Shown here: positions 27,740 through 38,100 of the stretch, piece by piece
Numbering within the stretch: the first letter of the stretch is position 1
Layout: the number at the start of each line of letters is the position of its first letter
NCBI RefSeq assembly: GCF_000262465.1
Contig: NZ_CM001489.1
Span: 4,213,751 to 4,277,750 of the forward strand
Reading direction: 5' to 3'
DNA length: 64,000 bases
Source of the DNA: Frankia sp. QA3
Lineage (GTDB): Bacteria > Actinomycetota > Actinomycetes > Frankiales > Frankiaceae
Translations under genes and position numbers: made by a program
The notes under the pieces: model-generated
Database searches by the model: none
The model's input: the letters and a program-made list of their open reading frames with translations, nothing else
Told to the model about the DNA's origin: nothing

Positions 27740-28888
27740 CTACCGACCGAGATCGCGGACTGCCGGCACCTGGGACGGGTCGATCCCGAGCGCCAGCGCC
27801 GTATAGACGGCGGTGAAGTCGAACAGGCCGATCAGGGAGGCGAGACGCTCCAGCGGCCCGGCCCCCTCGGCGCGCAGCTCGGTGACGCCGACCCCGCGCT
27901 CGACGGCGACGGCGACGGCGGCCTCCGCCTGGCGGCTGACCTCGGGCCGTTCGGCGTCGGGGTCACGCAGCAGGACCAGTCGCAGCCGGATCGACTGCTC
28001 CTCCTCGACCCGGTCGCGGAAGAAGTCCTCCAGCTCGTCCTGGCCGCTGGTCCCACCGGTGTCCAGTCCGGCCCCGAACGGGCCGTCGAGGAGCGCCACC
28101 TGATGGTGGCCGGGATGCGGCAGCGCACCGACGACGGCCGGGTACTTCGCGTTCGTCGCGAGCTGGGAGGCGGCGCGCTCGGCCGCCACCGAGGTCACCG
28201 GCGAGGTGCCCCAGATGAGCGGCAGGGTGCCGGCCAGCTGCAGGGCCAGGGTCTTGGCCGGGTTGACGAACGACTCGCTCGACGACCGGCAGCGGGTGGC
28301 GACGTCCTCCAGCCGGGCGGCGGCCGCCTCGACGGCATCGTCGGCGAGCCGGACGATGCCCAGGGCCCGGGCGGCGACGAGCAGCGGCACCGCCAGCGAC
28401 CAGAGCGTGGTCCGGGCCGGTCGCTGCCCGGTGAGCGGGACGAACGGGGCCCCGGCAAGGTCGGCGAGGTGGGCCAGCGGGGTGTCCGCCGGGGCGACGA
28501 CGGCGATCCGGGCACCGCGGCGGGCCGCCTCTTCCACCACGGAGCACGTCTCGGCCGAGGTGCCGGACGCGGACACGGCGAGGACCATGTCGGACACGCC
28601 GACCCACCCCGGCAGGCCATGGGTGTGATGGCCGATCACCGGGACCGGGCTCGCCGGGCCTGCGACGGCGGCCAGGATGCCGGCGGCCAGCGCCGAGCCG
28701 CCGACCCCGGCGACGAGGACCGCGCGCGGGCGGCCGTCGACACCCAGCCGGGCCACCCCCGCCTCCTGGGCGAGGACGGCGCTCTGGCGCACCTGCAGGG
28801 CCGCGGAGGCGATGTGCGGCAGCAGGGCCGCGGCGTTTCCGGTGTCGATCCGCCTGGTGTCGTCGAGGATCGCCTCGTCGAGGTACAC
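27740..28888 (-). CDS. SIS-domain sugar-phosphate isomerase (PGI/PMI type)
   Basis: This 382-residue protein has two SIS folds. The first shows VLVAGVGGSALAAGILAAV and VSASGTSAETCSVVEEA (phosphate-binding Ser/Thr cluster), then SSESFVNPAKTLALQLAG and a catalytic-type Glu/His region AERAASQLATNAKYP with LPHPGHHQVALL. It resembles the bifunctional phosphoglucose/phosphomannose isomerases and the Mycobacterium gene found between manA and manB (Rv3256c). It probably interconverts fructose-6-P with mannose-6-P or glucose-6-P. The stop lies in a quiet 213-base gap; the gene is followed in the operon order by Trm112 and phosphomannomutase genes on the same strand. Confidence 0.85.
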   Translation of the reverse strand: MYLDEAILDDTRRIDTGNAAALLPHIASAALQVRQSAVLAQEAGVARLGVDGRPRAVLVAGVGGSALAAGILAAVAGPASPVPVIGHHTHGLPGWVGVSDMVLAVSASGTSAETCSVVEEAARRGARIAVVAPADTPLAHLADLAGAPFVPLTGQRPARTTLWSLAVPLLVAARALGIVRLADDAVEAAAARLEDVATRCRSSSESFVNPAKTLALQLAGTLPLIWGTSPVTSVAAERAASQLATNAKYPAVVGALPHPGHHQVALLDGPFGAGLDTGGTSGQDELEDFFRDRVEEEQSIRLRLVLLRDPDAERPEVSRQAEAAVAVAVERGVGVTELRAEGAGPLERLASLIGLFDFTAVYTALALGIDPSQVPAVRDLGR

Positions 28889-28905
28889 GCCGATGCCGCG
28901 CGGTG

Positions 28906-29109
28906 TCAGCTCGACGCCGACGCGGCCTTGCCGGAGAACGGCACGGCCTCGTCGAGGAGCATCACCGGGATGTCGTCGCGGACCGGGAAGGCCAGGTCGC
29001 AGGCGAGGCAGACCAGCACGGGCGCGCCGTCGAGCTCGTCCGGCCGGAGCTCACCGTGCTTGCTGCACGGGCAGGCGAGGATCTCCAGCAGCAGCGGGTC
29101 GAGACTCAT
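28906..29109 (-). CDS. Trm112 family zinc-ribbon protein
   Basis: This is a 67-residue protein with Cys13/Cys15 and Cys34/Cys37 set in [16 protein letters not shown] and [25 protein letters not shown], the classical Trm112/YcaR pattern. Bacterial members are small stabilising partners, often for methyltransferases or sugar enzymes. Its ATG overlaps the stop of the phosphomannomutase gene (ATGA at 29106-29109 on the minus strand), so translation is coupled. The same position between manB and the SIS gene is seen in other actinobacteria. Its actual partner is unknown. Confidence 0.9.
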   Translation of the reverse strand: MSLDPLLLEILACPCSKHGELRPDELDGAPVLVCLACDLAFPVRDDIPVMLLDEAVPFSGKAASASS

Positions 29110-30467
29110 CAGGATTCCCTTCCACTCCGGACCTGCGCGAGGATCTCGTCGCGCAGCCGGCGCATCGTGGCGTCGTCGGGGCCCTCGACGTTGAGCCGCA
29201 GCAGCGGCTCGGTGTTGGAGGGGCGCAGGTTGAACCAGGAGCCGTCCGCGAACGAGATGGTCAGGCCGTCGAGATGGTCGACATCGGCGGCGTGCGGCGC
29301 GTAGACCTTCTCGACCGCGCTCATCGCCGCGACGGCGTCCGCCACCTCGGAGTTGATCTCACCGGAGGCGCTGTAGCGGGCGTAGCCGCCGAGCAGGTCG
29401 GACAGCGGCCGCGGCTGGCCGCCGAGCGCGGCGAGCACGTGCAGCGCGGCGAGCATGCCCGAATCCGCCCGCCAGAAGTCCCGGAAGTAGAAGTGGCCGG
29501 AGTGCTCGCCACCGAAGATCGCGCCCGTGCGGGCCATCTCGGCCTTGATGAACGAGTGGCCCACGCGGGTGCGGACCGGGACGCCGCCGCGCTCGGCGAC
29601 GAGCTCGGGCACGCCCCGGCTGACGATGACGTTGTGGATGATCGTCCCGCCGGGCTCGTGGGCGAGCTCGCGGTCCGCCACCAGCGCCGTGATGACCGAC
29701 GGAGACACGATCTCCCCGCGCTCGTCGACGACGAAGCAGCGGTCGGCGTCGCCGTCGAAGGCGAGCCCGAGGTCGGCCCCGGAGCTGCGGACCGCGGCCT
29801 GCAGATCGCGCAGGTTCGCCGGCTCGATCGGGTTCGCCTCGTGGTTCGGGAAGGAGCCGTCCAGCTCGAAGTAGAGCGGGATCACGGTCAGCGGCAGGCC
29901 GGCGAAGGCCGCCGGGACGGTCAGCCCGCCCATGCCGTTGCCGGCGTCGACCGCGACGGTGAGCGGCCGGATGCCGGACAGGTCGACCAGGGTGTGCAGG
30001 TGGCGCGCATAGTCGGCGAGGAGGTCACGGCTGGTGACGGTGCCGACGCGACCGGGACCGTCGGGCACGCCCTGCTCGACCATCGCCCGGATCTCGGCGA
30101 GCCCGGTCTCCTGGCCGATCGGCGCCGCGCCCGCCCGGCACAGCTTGATGCCGTTGTACTTCGCCGGGTTGTGCGAGGCGGTGAACATCGCGCCCGGGAT
30201 GTCGAGCGAGCCGGCGGCGAAGTAGAGCAGGTCCGTCGAGCCGAGGCCGGCGGCGATCACGTCGGCGCCCTGGCTGGCCGCGCCCTCGGCAAAGGCCGCG
30301 GCGAGCGGGATGGACGACTCCCGCATGTCGTGGGCGGTGACGATCCGCTCCGCATCGAGCAGCCGCACGAACGCGGCGCCGGTCTGACGGGCGATCTCGG
30401 CATCGAACTCTGCCGGCACGACACCCCGGACGTCGTACGCCTTGAAGATCCGCGAGAGGTCGCGCAT
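29109..30467 (-). CDS. manB: Phosphomannomutase/phosphoglucomutase
   Basis: The start ATG at 30467 gives 452 residues, normal for the alpha-D-phosphohexomutase family; an upstream extension in the same frame is GC noise. The phosphoserine is Ser98 in [13 protein letters not shown], the metal loop is [17 protein letters not shown], the sugar-binding loop is [14 protein letters not shown], and the phosphate-binding loop near the C-terminus is [15 protein letters not shown]. The enzyme converts mannose-6-P to mannose-1-P for GDP-mannose (manC lies at 52339 in this window). It starts an operon-like run with the Trm112 and SIS genes. Confidence 0.95.
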   Translation of the reverse strand: MRDLSRIFKAYDVRGVVPAEFDAEIARQTGAAFVRLLDAERIVTAHDMRESSIPLAAAFAEGAASQGADVIAAGLGSTDLLYFAAGSLDIPGAMFTASHNPAKYNGIKLCRAGAAPIGQETGLAEIRAMVEQGVPDGPGRVGTVTSRDLLADYARHLHTLVDLSGIRPLTVAVDAGNGMGGLTVPAAFAGLPLTVIPLYFELDGSFPNHEANPIEPANLRDLQAAVRSSGADLGLAFDGDADRCFVVDERGEIVSPSVITALVADRELAHEPGGTIIHNVIVSRGVPELVAERGGVPVRTRVGHSFIKAEMARTGAIFGGEHSGHFYFRDFWRADSGMLAALHVLAALGGQPRPLSDLLGGYARYSASGEINSEVADAVAAMSAVEKVYAPHAADVDHLDGLTISFADGSWFNLRPSNTEPLLRLNVEGPDDATMRRLRDEILAQVRSGRES

Positions 30468-30745
30468 CCGGTCCCCACCCTTCTCCCTGGTGTCCCCCGC
30501 ACCGGGTGAACGGTGCCCCGGGCCCGCACGGCGCCACTGCGACCGCACTCGGTTGACCATATCCGCAGGGTCCGACAGACCCGGGACCGCGTCCGGGGAA
30601 GCCCACGCGGGACACGCCACGCGACACGCCACCCGCGGGGCCGGCCCGGCAGCCGCACGGCCCGGCTGACCACGGGGACAGCGGATGGCCGGGCCTCGGC
30701 CCACTGCCCGGTCCCCACCCGGGGGTCACGGACGCCGGGAGCGCC
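30468..30745. other. Intergenic gap upstream of manB
   Basis: This is 278 bases between two minus-strand genes. It is GC-rich with short CACGCCAC-type repetition around 30600-30650; no gene or clear promoter hexamers are recognised. Confidence 0.4.
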
Positions 30746-31156
30746 TCAGGAGGGGCTGGGCACCGCCCGCAGGTGACCGCGGCGGCCCCCTGGGGGCGTC
30801 TGGGGGCCGCCCTGCGGACCCTGTGGACCCTGGGGCCCCTGGGGCGGCTCGGGACCGCGCCGGGGCGCCTCGGGACCGCGCCGGGAGGCCTCGCGCACGG
30901 CGTCCGCCAGCGCCTCCAGGTCATCCCCGGCAACCTCACGTCCACCCTCACGCGACGCTTCGGCCTCGAGCCGGACGACCGCCCAGCCGAGCGGCACGGT
31001 GAGCCGGTCGGCGTGCGTGCCGCACAGGTCGTACGAGTGCGGCTCGACGTACGGGGACAGCGGGCCCAGTACGGCTGTCGACTCGGCGTAGGCATACGTG
31101 AGCGTGGCGACCGCGGCTGCGGAACAGGCCGAGCGGGAGCAGCGCCGAGGCTTCAC
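30746..31156 (-). CDS. DUF3499 family protein
   Basis: The start is GTG 31156 and the protein has 136 residues. The first 65 match DUF3499: RRCSRSACSAAAVATLTYAY, STAVLGPLSPYVEPHSYDLC and HADRLTVPLGWAVVRL, with three cysteines (in CSRSAC and YDLC) that probably bind a metal. The C-terminus is a Gly/Pro/Gln tail with a PQG repeat. DUF3499 genes are conserved next to manB and a divergent zincin gene in actinobacteria (Rv3258c in M. tuberculosis). The function is unknown. Confidence 0.9.
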   Translation of the reverse strand: MKPRRCSRSACSAAAVATLTYAYAESTAVLGPLSPYVEPHSYDLCGTHADRLTVPLGWAVVRLEAEASREGGREVAGDDLEALADAVREASRRGPEAPRRGPEPPQGPQGPQGPQGGPQTPPGGRRGHLRAVPSPS

Positions 31157-31519
31157 GTTCCGGACGGTAGCCCCCGGAACGGGCGACGGCCACCACCTAT
31201 CGTCGTGTCGCGTGGCGCGAGGCTGAATCGTCACGCGTTGTCGACCATATCGTTGCGCCTCGCGTCCGAACTCTCGCGTGACAAAGGCATCCGACGCGGC
31301 ATCGAGATCATCAAGATCGTGGAACCTCCTCGGGCTGGGAGGGGAATTCGGGGTCAACCGCCGGGACGGCGGGGGTTGGCGGAGCGGCCGGATCACGACG
31401 GCCGCCGGGACCGACCACCCGGCGATCGGCGGGCGCGCGACACCCCGAATGGTGCCGGGGTGGACACGCGCCCGTCGATCGCCGGCCGGCGAGCCTGCCA
31501 CGAACGCTACGCTCACAGG
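31157..31519. promoter_or_regulatory. Divergent promoter region between DUF3499 and metallopeptidase genes
   Basis: This is 363 bases between divergent starts. TACGCT at 31508-31513 lies six bases before the metallopeptidase GTG and fits a -10 element of a leaderless transcript. Nothing convincing is seen for the other direction. Confidence 0.4.
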
Positions 31520-31990
31520 GTGACCGAGCTCGAGCGGTTCCCTGCGGCCGCCCGGCCGATTCCCCCCCGCCGGCGCCGCGACCGCCGGGGCCGGGGCATC
31601 CGCGGGACGCTGCTCCCGCCGGACGTGCCGGCCTACGCCACCCGCGGGGATCGCTTTGACGACTTCGTCCTGGACGCCGTCGAACATCTCGACCACCGGT
31701 GGTCGGCGGAGCTGTCCGACGTCGAATTCGCCGTCGAGGACGTGCCACCGGTGGCGGTGACCGACGAGGAGATTCCGCTCGCCCGATTCCAGCCGGCCAC
31801 CGGAAAGGGCCGTTCGGGCACCCCCCGCCGCATCGTGGTCTATCGCCGGCCCATCGAGGCCAGAGCGGTGGACAGCGAGGACCTGGCCGAGCTCGTGCTC
31901 GACGCGATCATCCACGAGGTGGCTGAGATGATGGGGGTAGATCCGGCCGTGATCGACCCGGAGGGCCACGGCTGGGGCGAGGAGGAGTAG
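31520..31990 (+). CDS. Metallopeptidase family (minimal zincin, DUF1025-like) protein
   Basis: This 156-residue protein starts at GTG 31520. After a basic N-terminus (PRRRRDRRGRG) it has the compact zincin fold: FDDFVLDAVEHLDHRW, RIVVYRRPIEARA and the metal site IIHEVAEMMGVDP with His132-Glu133 and a third ligand region near DPEGHGW. The HExxx pattern lacks the usual second His of HExxH, as is normal for this family. No substrate is established. The divergent pairing with DUF3499 is conserved in actinobacteria (Rv3258c/Rv3259). Confidence 0.88.
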   Translation: MTELERFPAAARPIPPRRRRDRRGRGIRGTLLPPDVPAYATRGDRFDDFVLDAVEHLDHRWSAELSDVEFAVEDVPPVAVTDEEIPLARFQPATGKGRSGTPRRIVVYRRPIEARAVDSEDLAELVLDAIIHEVAEMMGVDPAVIDPEGHGWGEEE

Positions 31991-32110
31991 CCAGGCCCGC
32001 CCACCGCCCGCCTGTAGGGAGCGCGCGTCCGAAGGAGTAGCCGGTTCGAGGGGGCGTCCGCCCCAGTGACCATGCCCGCCCCCAGCAGCCATGCCCGTCC
32101 GAGGGAGACC

Positions 32111-33463
32111 GTGACCAGGAACCCCGCGTCCACGACACCCGTCGGCGCATCGTCCGAGCCCGCCGGCGAATCCGCCGGCGCGGGCCCACAGGTGCCGGTC
32201 GGGTCCCCCCGCCTGCTCGCGCTGCACGGCGCCGAGCAGCCCTACGCGTGGGGGTCGGTGACGGCCATCCCCGAGCTGCTCGGCACCCCCGCCGCCGGCG
32301 GGCCGGTGGCGGAGCTGTGGCTCGGAACCCATCCCGTGGCGCCGGCCCTCGTCGAGGCGGACGGCGCCCGCCGCCCGGCCGCCGACCTCGTCGGCCCGCT
32401 GCCGTTCCTGCTCAAGGTGCTGGCGGCGGACAAGGCGCTGTCACTGCAGGTGCATCCCGACCTGGTGCAGGCCGCCGTGGGCTTCGACGCGGACGAGGCC
32501 GCCGGCCTCGCCGTCGACGATCCCCGCCGGCGCTACCGCGACCGCAACCACAAGCCCGAGCTCATCGTCGCCCTCTCTCCGTTCCGGGCGCTCGCGGGTG
32601 TCCGGGATCCGGCACGCACCCTCGCGGTCGTGGAAGGACTGGGGACACCGGCCCTCGTGGCCGCCTTCCGCCCCCTCGCGGACGATCCCGCCGCGGGGGC
32701 GGCCACGGTGCTGGGGACCCTGCTGACCATGCCCGCCGGCCCCGCCGAGAAGCTGATCGACGCTGTCGTCTCGGCGGCCGACCGGCTGCACCGCGCTTGC
32801 GGGCGCAGCCCGGCGGGTGGCGAGGCCGAGGGCGGGAGCAGCGGCCGACCGGCTCTCGAGGACCCGACAGACGACGGCGAGGACGACCTCGCTCGGGCGG
32901 CGGACCTGGTCGGGCGGCTCGCGGCGGCGCACCCGGGCGACGTGGGCATCGCGGCGGCGCTGCTGCTCAACGATGTGACGCTGCGCCCCGGGGAGGGGCT
33001 GTTCCAGCCGGCCCGGATGCTGCACGCCTACGTCGCCGGGCTGGGCATCGAGATCATGGCCACCTCGGACAACGTGCTGCGCGGCGGCCTGACCCCCAAG
33101 CACATCGACGTCGACGAGCTGCTACGGATTTTCGATCCCACGCCGAGCGACGCGCCGGTCCGCACCCCCCGCACCGTGGCGGACTCTCCCGGTGGGCTGC
33201 TGCTCGGCTGGGACGTTCCCGTCGCCGACTTCGCCCTCACCGAGGCCGTCTGCACCGGCGGCAGCGTGCCGGTGGGGCACCCGACGGTGCTGCTCGCGGT
33301 CGAGGGGCGGGTCGAGGTCACCGCGACGGCCGGCGACGGGACACCCGCCGCCCCGCTGGAGCTGCGCCGCGGCGAATCGGCGCTGGTGGCGGGCCAGGCG
33401 GCGGTCACCCTGACCGGCACCGGCCGGGTCTTCCTCGCCGCGGCGGGCCGCCGCCCGGCCTAG
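32111..33463 (+). CDS. manA: Mannose-6-phosphate isomerase, class I
   Basis: GTG 32111, preceded by GAGGGAG, is the preferred start (450 residues); an ATG-type start at 32066 would add 15. The zinc- and substrate-binding motifs are LKVLAADKALSLQVHPD (His115), NHKPELIVAL (Glu150), and TSDNVLRGGLTPKHIDV with the catalytic Arg. A cupin C-terminal domain follows. Between about residues 235 and 290 lies an acidic insert (EDPTDDGEDD). The enzyme converts fructose-6-P to mannose-6-P, feeding manB and manC in this window. It is separated from the upstream zincin gene by 120 bases. Confidence 0.95.
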   Translation: MTRNPASTTPVGASSEPAGESAGAGPQVPVGSPRLLALHGAEQPYAWGSVTAIPELLGTPAAGGPVAELWLGTHPVAPALVEADGARRPAADLVGPLPFLLKVLAADKALSLQVHPDLVQAAVGFDADEAAGLAVDDPRRRYRDRNHKPELIVALSPFRALAGVRDPARTLAVVEGLGTPALVAAFRPLADDPAAGAATVLGTLLTMPAGPAEKLIDAVVSAADRLHRACGRSPAGGEAEGGSSGRPALEDPTDDGEDDLARAADLVGRLAAAHPGDVGIAAALLLNDVTLRPGEGLFQPARMLHAYVAGLGIEIMATSDNVLRGGLTPKHIDVDELLRIFDPTPSDAPVRTPRTVADSPGGLLLGWDVPVADFALTEAVCTGGSVPVGHPTVLLAVEGRVEVTATAGDGTPAAPLELRRGESALVAGQAAVTLTGTGRVFLAAAGRRPA

Positions 33464-33540
33464 ACGAGCAAGCGAGTCCGAAGTCCAGGCTGACCCGCGG
33501 CTCGCAGCTCGGGGTTCTGGCCGCCGCCGGCGGACCTCAC

Positions 33541-35148
33541 TCAGCGGTACGGGACCGCAGGATCCGCCACTGCCGGCGGGGCGTCGAGCAGGCGTGGCGC
33601 TCCCCCCAGCGCGACGACTGTGGACAGGATCTTCGGCAGCACCAGCGGGGGCTCGGCCGGACCGGCGACGGGGGGACCGGCGGGTGAGGTGTCCTGGGGC
33701 TGCGCCGCGGACGGGACCAGCGGCTGGGCGGCGCCCGCGACGGCGGTCGCGACCAGCGGGCCGCCGATCGCGACGAGGCGACCCCCGGCCCGGCCCGACG
33801 GTCCGCGGACCACGGCGACCGTGCCGGCCCGCAGCCGCACGGGATCACCGTCAAGCCAGGCGGTGACGGGCCCCGCCGGTGCGGCGAGCACGACGGCGCC
33901 GGCGGCTCCCGCCGGGGGCGACGGCACGCCGACCACCGCATCGGGCGCGGTGCCGGCACCGGCGGTGGGGCCGGCCGGGTCGGACAGCCCGATGCCCGCA
34001 CCGAACGCGTCCAGACCGCGGCGGCCCGGCGCGGCGTCGAGCCGGACGGCGCTCGCCCAGGTCGACACGCCCGGCCAGCCCGAGGCCACACCCAGCTCGG
34101 CGACCACCGGGGCGGCGCCGGTGGTCGACTCGACGAGGACTGCCGACGCCCCACCCGGCGGCAGCGGCACCGGCATGATGATCGCACCGGTGGCCGGCAC
34201 CCGCACCGCCTCCAGGCCGACCGGGGTGTGCCGGCCGGACGCGGTCAACACGCTGACGCGCACGGTGGCCCTCCGGTAGGGCGCGGCGAGCACCAGGCTG
34301 GCCGCCGGGCCGGGCGGTCCCGCCGGGACGACCACCCCACCGAGCAGCAGCCGGCGGGCCGGCGGGGCGGTCGCCGGCACGAGTCGGAGTGCGGCGAACG
34401 GACCGCCGGCGCTTGACCGGTCCGCCATCCAGGCGAGCACCCGGCCGGACCGCACCTCGACGTCGAGTGCCGTCACGGCGGCCTCCGGCGCGAGCGCGGC
34501 GAGCCGGCGGGTCACCGCACGCCCCGGCGGCACGGAGATGTCCCGCGGTGGGGTGGCCGTGCCGTCCGTGAACACCCGCACGCCGACCTGAGCGGGCTGG
34601 TCGGCCAGATTCGACAGGATCACGATCGGGTCGCGGCCGGCCATGGTCGACGGTCCGGCAAACCAGCTGCGGGCCCGCGGCGGGGTGCAGCGCGCCCGCG
34701 CTGGGCCCGCGCCGTCACCGACTCCCGTGACGATCGCGGACAATCCCGCCGCCGAGGCGCCCCGGGCGGACACGAGCACCGAGCCGCGGCCGCTCGTCGC
34801 CGCGGCGGGTGGCAGGGTCAGCGCCGCGCCACCGAGGCGAGTGCGCAGCTCGGCGGGCCGAGTGGCCACCCGTACCCGGCCGTCGGCCGCCCCTGCGGTA
34901 CGCACGGTGAGGTCGAGGGGGCCGGCCAGCACCGGACCGCGGGCACCGGACGGCGTCGTCGTCAGCTCCGGGCAGGCCAGCAGCGCGGCCGACACGGGCC
35001 AACTGGCGGACGGAGCTGGGCTGGCGCCCTCGTCGGCGAGGAAGGCCCCACCGATCCCGACGACGGCCAACGACACGAGCACCCGTGCGGCGGCGCGGCG
35101 CCGCAGCGGCGGCCTGGTCGCCCCGGACCCTCCGGCTGTGGGCGTCAC
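33541..35148 (-). CDS. DUF5719 family exported protein
   Basis: This 535-residue protein has a basic N-terminus and one hydrophobic segment at about residues 20-38 (ARVLVSLAVVGIGGAFLA) serving as signal or anchor. The remainder is a beta-rich extracytoplasmic domain with repeats of ILSNLADQPAQVGVRVF and GPVTAWLDGDPVRLRAGTV type, rich in Ala/Gly/Pro. I recognise the DUF5719 family, encoded beside a large GT2 glycosyltransferase and whiB in many actinobacteria. Its ATG overlaps the stop of that glycosyltransferase gene by four bases. The function is unknown but is presumably linked to the envelope glycan made by the neighbour. Confidence 0.85.
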   Translation of the reverse strand: MTPTAGGSGATRPPLRRRAAARVLVSLAVVGIGGAFLADEGASPAPSASWPVSAALLACPELTTTPSGARGPVLAGPLDLTVRTAGAADGRVRVATRPAELRTRLGGAALTLPPAAATSGRGSVLVSARGASAAGLSAIVTGVGDGAGPARARCTPPRARSWFAGPSTMAGRDPIVILSNLADQPAQVGVRVFTDGTATPPRDISVPPGRAVTRRLAALAPEAAVTALDVEVRSGRVLAWMADRSSAGGPFAALRLVPATAPPARRLLLGGVVVPAGPPGPAASLVLAAPYRRATVRVSVLTASGRHTPVGLEAVRVPATGAIIMPVPLPPGGASAVLVESTTGAAPVVAELGVASGWPGVSTWASAVRLDAAPGRRGLDAFGAGIGLSDPAGPTAGAGTAPDAVVGVPSPPAGAAGAVVLAAPAGPVTAWLDGDPVRLRAGTVAVVRGPSGRAGGRLVAIGGPLVATAVAGAAQPLVPSAAQPQDTSPAGPPVAGPAEPPLVLPKILSTVVALGGAPRLLDAPPAVADPAVPYR

Positions 35149-38100
35149 GGCCTCTCACCCGCCGATCTCGATCCGCCCGCCGCGTCCCCGGCTTCTCGGT
35201 CCGGGCCACCGCGATCCGGGCCACCGCGATCCGGGCCACCGCGATCCGGGCCAGGGCCGGCCCGGCGGACGCGTCCGACATCACGCCCGCAAGCGCCATC
35301 GGCTGCCGGCGGGAGCCCGCCGGGGCGGCCGGGATCAGATCCGGCAGCGACGGCACGGCCATGATCCGCTCCGTCCACGGGCCCGCCCCTGGGGCCGGTC
35401 TCACACCCGGAGGGACCATGGGTGGGCGGGGTGTCGGCGTTGGCGTTGGCGTCGAGTCGGGAGCGGCTCGGCCGGCGCGCGACCGGAATGCCCAGCAGCA
35501 GCAGTACGCCGAGCGCCGCGGCCTGCGCGAGCGCCAGCTCGTGTCCGCGGCTGTCGTCGCGGTGAAGACGAACCGTGCCGCCCTCGGCGGGCAGCCGGAA
35601 ACCGGCCGCCCAGCCCCAGGCCGCGAACGGCCGCAGCGGCCGGTCGTCCAACCAGGCGCGCCATCCCGTCCCGGCCGGGACCGCGAGGATCAGGTCCCGT
35701 TTCGGGGACTGCGCGGCGCCGGGCAGGGCCGCGACGCGGCCGTCGGGCGACAACCGGTGTTCGGTCGCCGGGGCCGCCGGCAACGGCTCGGGCACCGGCG
35801 GCGTCGCCGTCCCCGGGGGCGCAGAGCTCCCGGCGCCACCGGGACGGTGAGCAGCCGTCGTAGCCGAGGGGCCGTCGGTCGACGCGGGACCCGCCGACGC
35901 GGCGTCCCGGGGGACGGGGCCCGAGGGTGCGGGGTCCCGGGGAGCGGTTTCCGGCTGCAGGTCGGAGTCCACCACGAAGGCCGGCGGGACGGCGGCGGTG
36001 GGCGGGCGGGACCCCGACGCCGGCCCCGCCTGGTCGGTGGCCGCGGGGCGCCAGAGCAGGGCTCCCGGACGGGCCCGGTCCCGCAACAGCGACGGGGTCG
36101 CATCGAGCCGGGTGACGAGGTCCGCCGGCGCGTCCGCGGCGGGGACGGCGATCGCGGCGACACCGAGCAGGGGCAGCCAGCCGGCCGCATGGTCACCCCC
36201 GACCGCAAGATCGGCGACGACGTCGGCGAGGAAGGTGGCGGCCCGCCGGGGCGGGCGGGCCTGGCCGGCCGGGAAGCGGGGGTCGTCGGCCGCGGCGAGG
36301 GTGTACCGGATCAGGCCGAACCGATCGGACCGGGACAGGACGAGCAGGCGGGAGCCGGCGGGCGCGGTCCGGGTCTCGGCCTGGACCGCCCGCGCCACCG
36401 CCGACTCACCAGTGCCCGACCAGGGGGCGGCGGTGACCCCGGCGGCCGATCCCCCGGCGTCACCCGCGGCCCCGGCCGGGTCCTTCTCCGCCGCAGGATC
36501 TTCCGAGCCGGCCGGGCCGGCGGGCGCGCCCGGAGCGGCGACTGGGGTCGGGCGCACGGCGGTGGTCGAGTCCAGGGGGATGGTCGAGTCCAGGGGGGTG
36601 GCCTTGTCCGCGGGGGTGGTCTTGTCCGCGGGGGTGGTCTTGTCCGCGGGTGTGGCGGAGTTTCGGTTCCAGCCGGTCGGGCTGGCGTGCCGCCCCGTGG
36701 CCGCGACGAGATGGCCGGCGGCGAGCCCAGCGGAACCGGCGAGGACGAGCGCCGTCACCAGGACCGCGACGATCCGGGCCAGCCGGCCGGTACCCGGTGC
36801 CGCCCTGGCCCTGGGGGCACCCCGGCTGCGCAGCGCGCCGCGGACCGGGCGGCACGCGCTCGCCGCGGCGATCAGGGCACCGGCGAGGACAAGGCCGTAC
36901 TGCGGGCCGACCCACCAGCCCTCACCGCCGGCGACCCGCTGGTCGGCGTCGCCGGCCAGGTACGGGGTGAGCGGCACGGCGAGCAGGCCCAGGCCGGCCA
37001 GGGACCAGCCGACCCGGCCGGCCCACCCCGGCCCGGCCCGGCCGGAACACCGGCCCAGCAGCCAGCAGACCAGGCAGCCGGCCAGAAATCCGACCACAGC
37101 GGCCTTCGGGCGCTCCCCCGCGCCCGCCACCAGCGCCACGGAGGCCTGGGGGAACCGGGCCAGTGCCACCGCCGGCTCGGCGCGGATCCCCGCGCCCCCC
37201 GCGTGCAGCGCTGGGATCAGCGGGATGATCGTCGCCGGGAGCGCGGCGGCGACGTCGGGCAGCCGCCGCCGGGCCATGAGCAACGCCGCGGCGGGCAGGC
37301 CGAGCCATACCAGCGGCGCCATCGACGGGGCGCAGGCGAGGAGTCCGACCAGGCAGACGGCCAGGAGCCAGATCGCCCGCAGGCGCCCACCGACCCGACC
37401 GGGGCGGCCGCGCAGCACGGTGTCCGTAGCAACGAGCACGGCTGGCAGCAGGATCAGCGCGCCGACGGTGTCGCCGCGGCCGGCGGCGACCGCGCCGGTC
37501 AGCGCCGGGCTCGCCCCGTAGGCGGCGGCAAGCCCGAAGCGGGTGGCCGGCCGCGGACCGAGCCGGGCGAGCGCCCGGTGCGCGGTCAGCCCGGCAAGCG
37601 CCGGTCCGGCGGCGAGCAGGAGCCAGGCCGCCGCCGCGGGCCGGCCGCCGAGCAGGCTCGCGGCGGCGGCGAGCAGCGCGGTCCACGGCGACGGGGGCCC
37701 CGCGTCGTCGAGCGGGGCGCCGGCGGTGCCGACCCGGCCGGACCAGACCGCCGCCCACAGGTCGCGGGCCCCGGCGGGCAGCGGCAGGCCGGCACCGAGC
37801 CCGTCCGCCGGCATCCCCCGCATCGCGACCAGGCCGGCGACGCCGAGCAGGACCGCGAGCAGGACCGCAGCCCGGGTCGAGCGCCGGTCGGACGAAACGC
37901 CCGCCAGGACGTCAACCCCGACCGGGACGTCGTGGCGCGCCCTGGCCTCATCGAGAGCCCCGCTGGGAACCGGGGCGCCGGCGGATCCGGGTCGGCGCCT
38001 CAGCCGGGCGGGAAACAGGGAGCGGATTGCGTGGTGCGACACGGCACGGGTACGCACGGCGCGCCGACGCATCCGAGCCAGCTGGCGCGGCCGGCCCAGC